This document shows positions 5,825 through 6,591 of a stretch of DNA of 6,591 nt, one piece after another. Under the pieces are notes generated by a model. It worked only from the letters and a program-made list of their open reading frames with translations. It did no database searches and had not been told where the DNA came from. This DNA is from Desulfobacteraceae bacterium (GTDB lineage Bacteria; Desulfobacterota; Desulfobacteria; Desulfobacterales; Desulfosalsimonadaceae). Position 1 is the stretch's first letter; the number at the start of each line of letters is the position of its first letter. The stretch lies in the NCBI GenBank assembly GCA_021162325.1, contig JAGGYV010000225.1, positions 1 through 6,591 on the forward strand. The letters are read 5' to 3'. The translations under genes were made by a program, and so were the position numbers.

Positions 5825-6591
5825 ATGAATTTAACTGAACTGGCAATAAAAAATAAGTGGCTGTTTTTCTCCCTTTTGGCGGTCGTTCTTTTTTCCGGTG
5901 TATTTACTTTCAAAGATATGCCGCGTGATGATATGCCGCCGTTTCTTATAAGGGCTGTCAACATCGTATCCGTCTTTCCCGGCGCCGGTCCTGAACGGGT
6001 TGAGATGCTGGTGACCGATCCCATTGAAAAGGTCGTGCAGGAGATTCCGGAAGTTGATTACATAACAAGTGAATCCAGGACAGGTATCTCCATCGTCACT
6101 GTCAGAATTAAAGACAGTGAATTCGATCTGCGACCCATTTTTGACAGCATCAGGAGAAAAGTTGAAGATGTTCAAAGGGGATTGCCCCAAGGGGTGGTGC
6201 CCAATATAAACGATGAAATGGGAGATGTTTTCGGCATTCTTATAGGGCTTACCGCTGACGGGTATACCTATGCCGAACTCACGGATATCGGCGATGATAT
6301 CCGTGACGGACTCATCAAGATTCCTGACGCCGCCAAGGTCGAAATAGTTGGTGACCAGGAGGAACGTATTTACGTTGATTTTGACAATGCCCGTCTTGCG
6401 GAACTCGGACTTTCAAAAAAACAGATAGAAAATGTTATCTCCGGTACGAACATTATTTTCCCCGGCGGAGATATCAGGATTGGCGATGAACGGATAATAC
6501 TTGAGCCCACCGGTAATTTTGAATCAATCGTTGATTTAGAAAAGATAATTATACCCTCTGATTCGAGTAACCTTATTATTTATCTTGGCGA
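5825..6591 (+). CDS. RND-family inner-membrane efflux pump, N-terminal part (partial at right edge)
   Basis: The frame is open from the ATG at 5825 through the last base, giving 255 complete codons of a protein normally about 1,000-1,050 residues. AGAGG (5816-5820) four bases upstream supports this start. The first 30 residues give a short basic-polar start (MNLTELAIKNKW) and transmembrane helix 1 (FFSLLAVVLFSGVFTF). The periplasmic porter domain follows, with the typical VSVFPGAGPERVEMLVTDPI and EIPEVDYITSESRTGISIV near residues 50-90, then LPQGVVPNINDEMGDVFGI. ERIYVDFDNARLAELGLSKK and NIIFPGG belong to the middle of the porter and docking region. Proton-relay residues of TM4 lie beyond the window. 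As the third gene after channel and adaptor, it should be the proton-driven AcrB-like pump of the complex. Whether it exports drugs, metals or lipids cannot be decided here. Confidence 0.92.
   Translation, partial: MNLTELAIKNKWLFFSLLAVVLFSGVFTFKDMPRDDMPPFLIRAVNIVSVFPGAGPERVEMLVTDPIEKVVQEIPEVDYITSESRTGISIVTVRIKDSEFDLRPIFDSIRRKVEDVQRGLPQGVVPNINDEMGDVFGILIGLTADGYTYAELTDIGDDIRDGLIKIPDAAKVEIVGDQEERIYVDFDNARLAELGLSKKQIENVISGTNIIFPGGDIRIGDERIILEPTGNFESIVDLEKIIIPSDSSNLIIYLG

Noticed and set aside
5831..6190. A 119-codon minus-strand frame over the pump gene start.
   Set aside because: The + strand frame encodes an unmistakable RND N-terminus through the same bases.

Overview
The window looks like a Gram-negative chromosome with a moderate, slightly AT-leaning composition. 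All supported genes are on the + strand. A Tat-dependent lipoprotein-type sulfatase, an RND (resistance-nodulation-division) tripartite efflux operon, and a TolC protein carrying an N-terminal ABC-type substrate-binding domain together suggest a Desulfobacterota (deltaproteobacterial) anaerobe. That placement is inference from protein style; no marker gene is present.

Left part (1-700): the window opens inside a reading frame that runs off the left edge and ends at 360; its product is not recognised. Twenty-two bases later begins a type I sulfatase with a textbook Tat/lipoprotein signal. It stops at a double stop codon (TGA TAA, 602-607) after 73 residues, just past its first metal-binding motif, so it is a truncated remnant.

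Middle (701-1870): one intact AAA_14/DUF4143-type ATPase, with Walker A and B motifs, a winged-helix-like linker and a PD-(D/E)xK-like C-terminal motif. It sits where the rest of the sulfatase should be and has no evident functional link to its neighbours. A 7-bp inverted repeat lies directly before its start codon.

Right part (1969-6591, open at the right edge): a tripartite efflux system in the order outer-membrane channel, periplasmic adaptor, inner-membrane RND pump. The channel is a fusion: signal peptide, a five-copy Ala-Ala-Glu repeat at the predicted cleavage site, a type I periplasmic-binding domain of the ABC_sub_bind kind, then a full TolC module. Channel and adaptor genes overlap by one base (TAATG). 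The adaptor is a lipoprotein with a complete HlyD/AcrA layout. The pump gene starts at 5825 and only its first 255 codons are in the window. Together the three would move a substrate from the inner membrane or periplasm to the outside, with the binding domain a candidate substrate sensor or loader on the channel.

The 269-bp gap between adaptor and pump is the most structured noncoding stretch. It holds an 82-bp REP/MITE-like element whose two arms are each hairpins and differ only by compensatory base-pair changes. It also holds a separate 17-bp imperfect inverted repeat near a TTGACA box, and a perfect 10-bp direct repeat whose copies bracket most of the gap. Removing the bracketed segment would leave a normal 36-bp operon spacing, so it may be an insertion into the operon.
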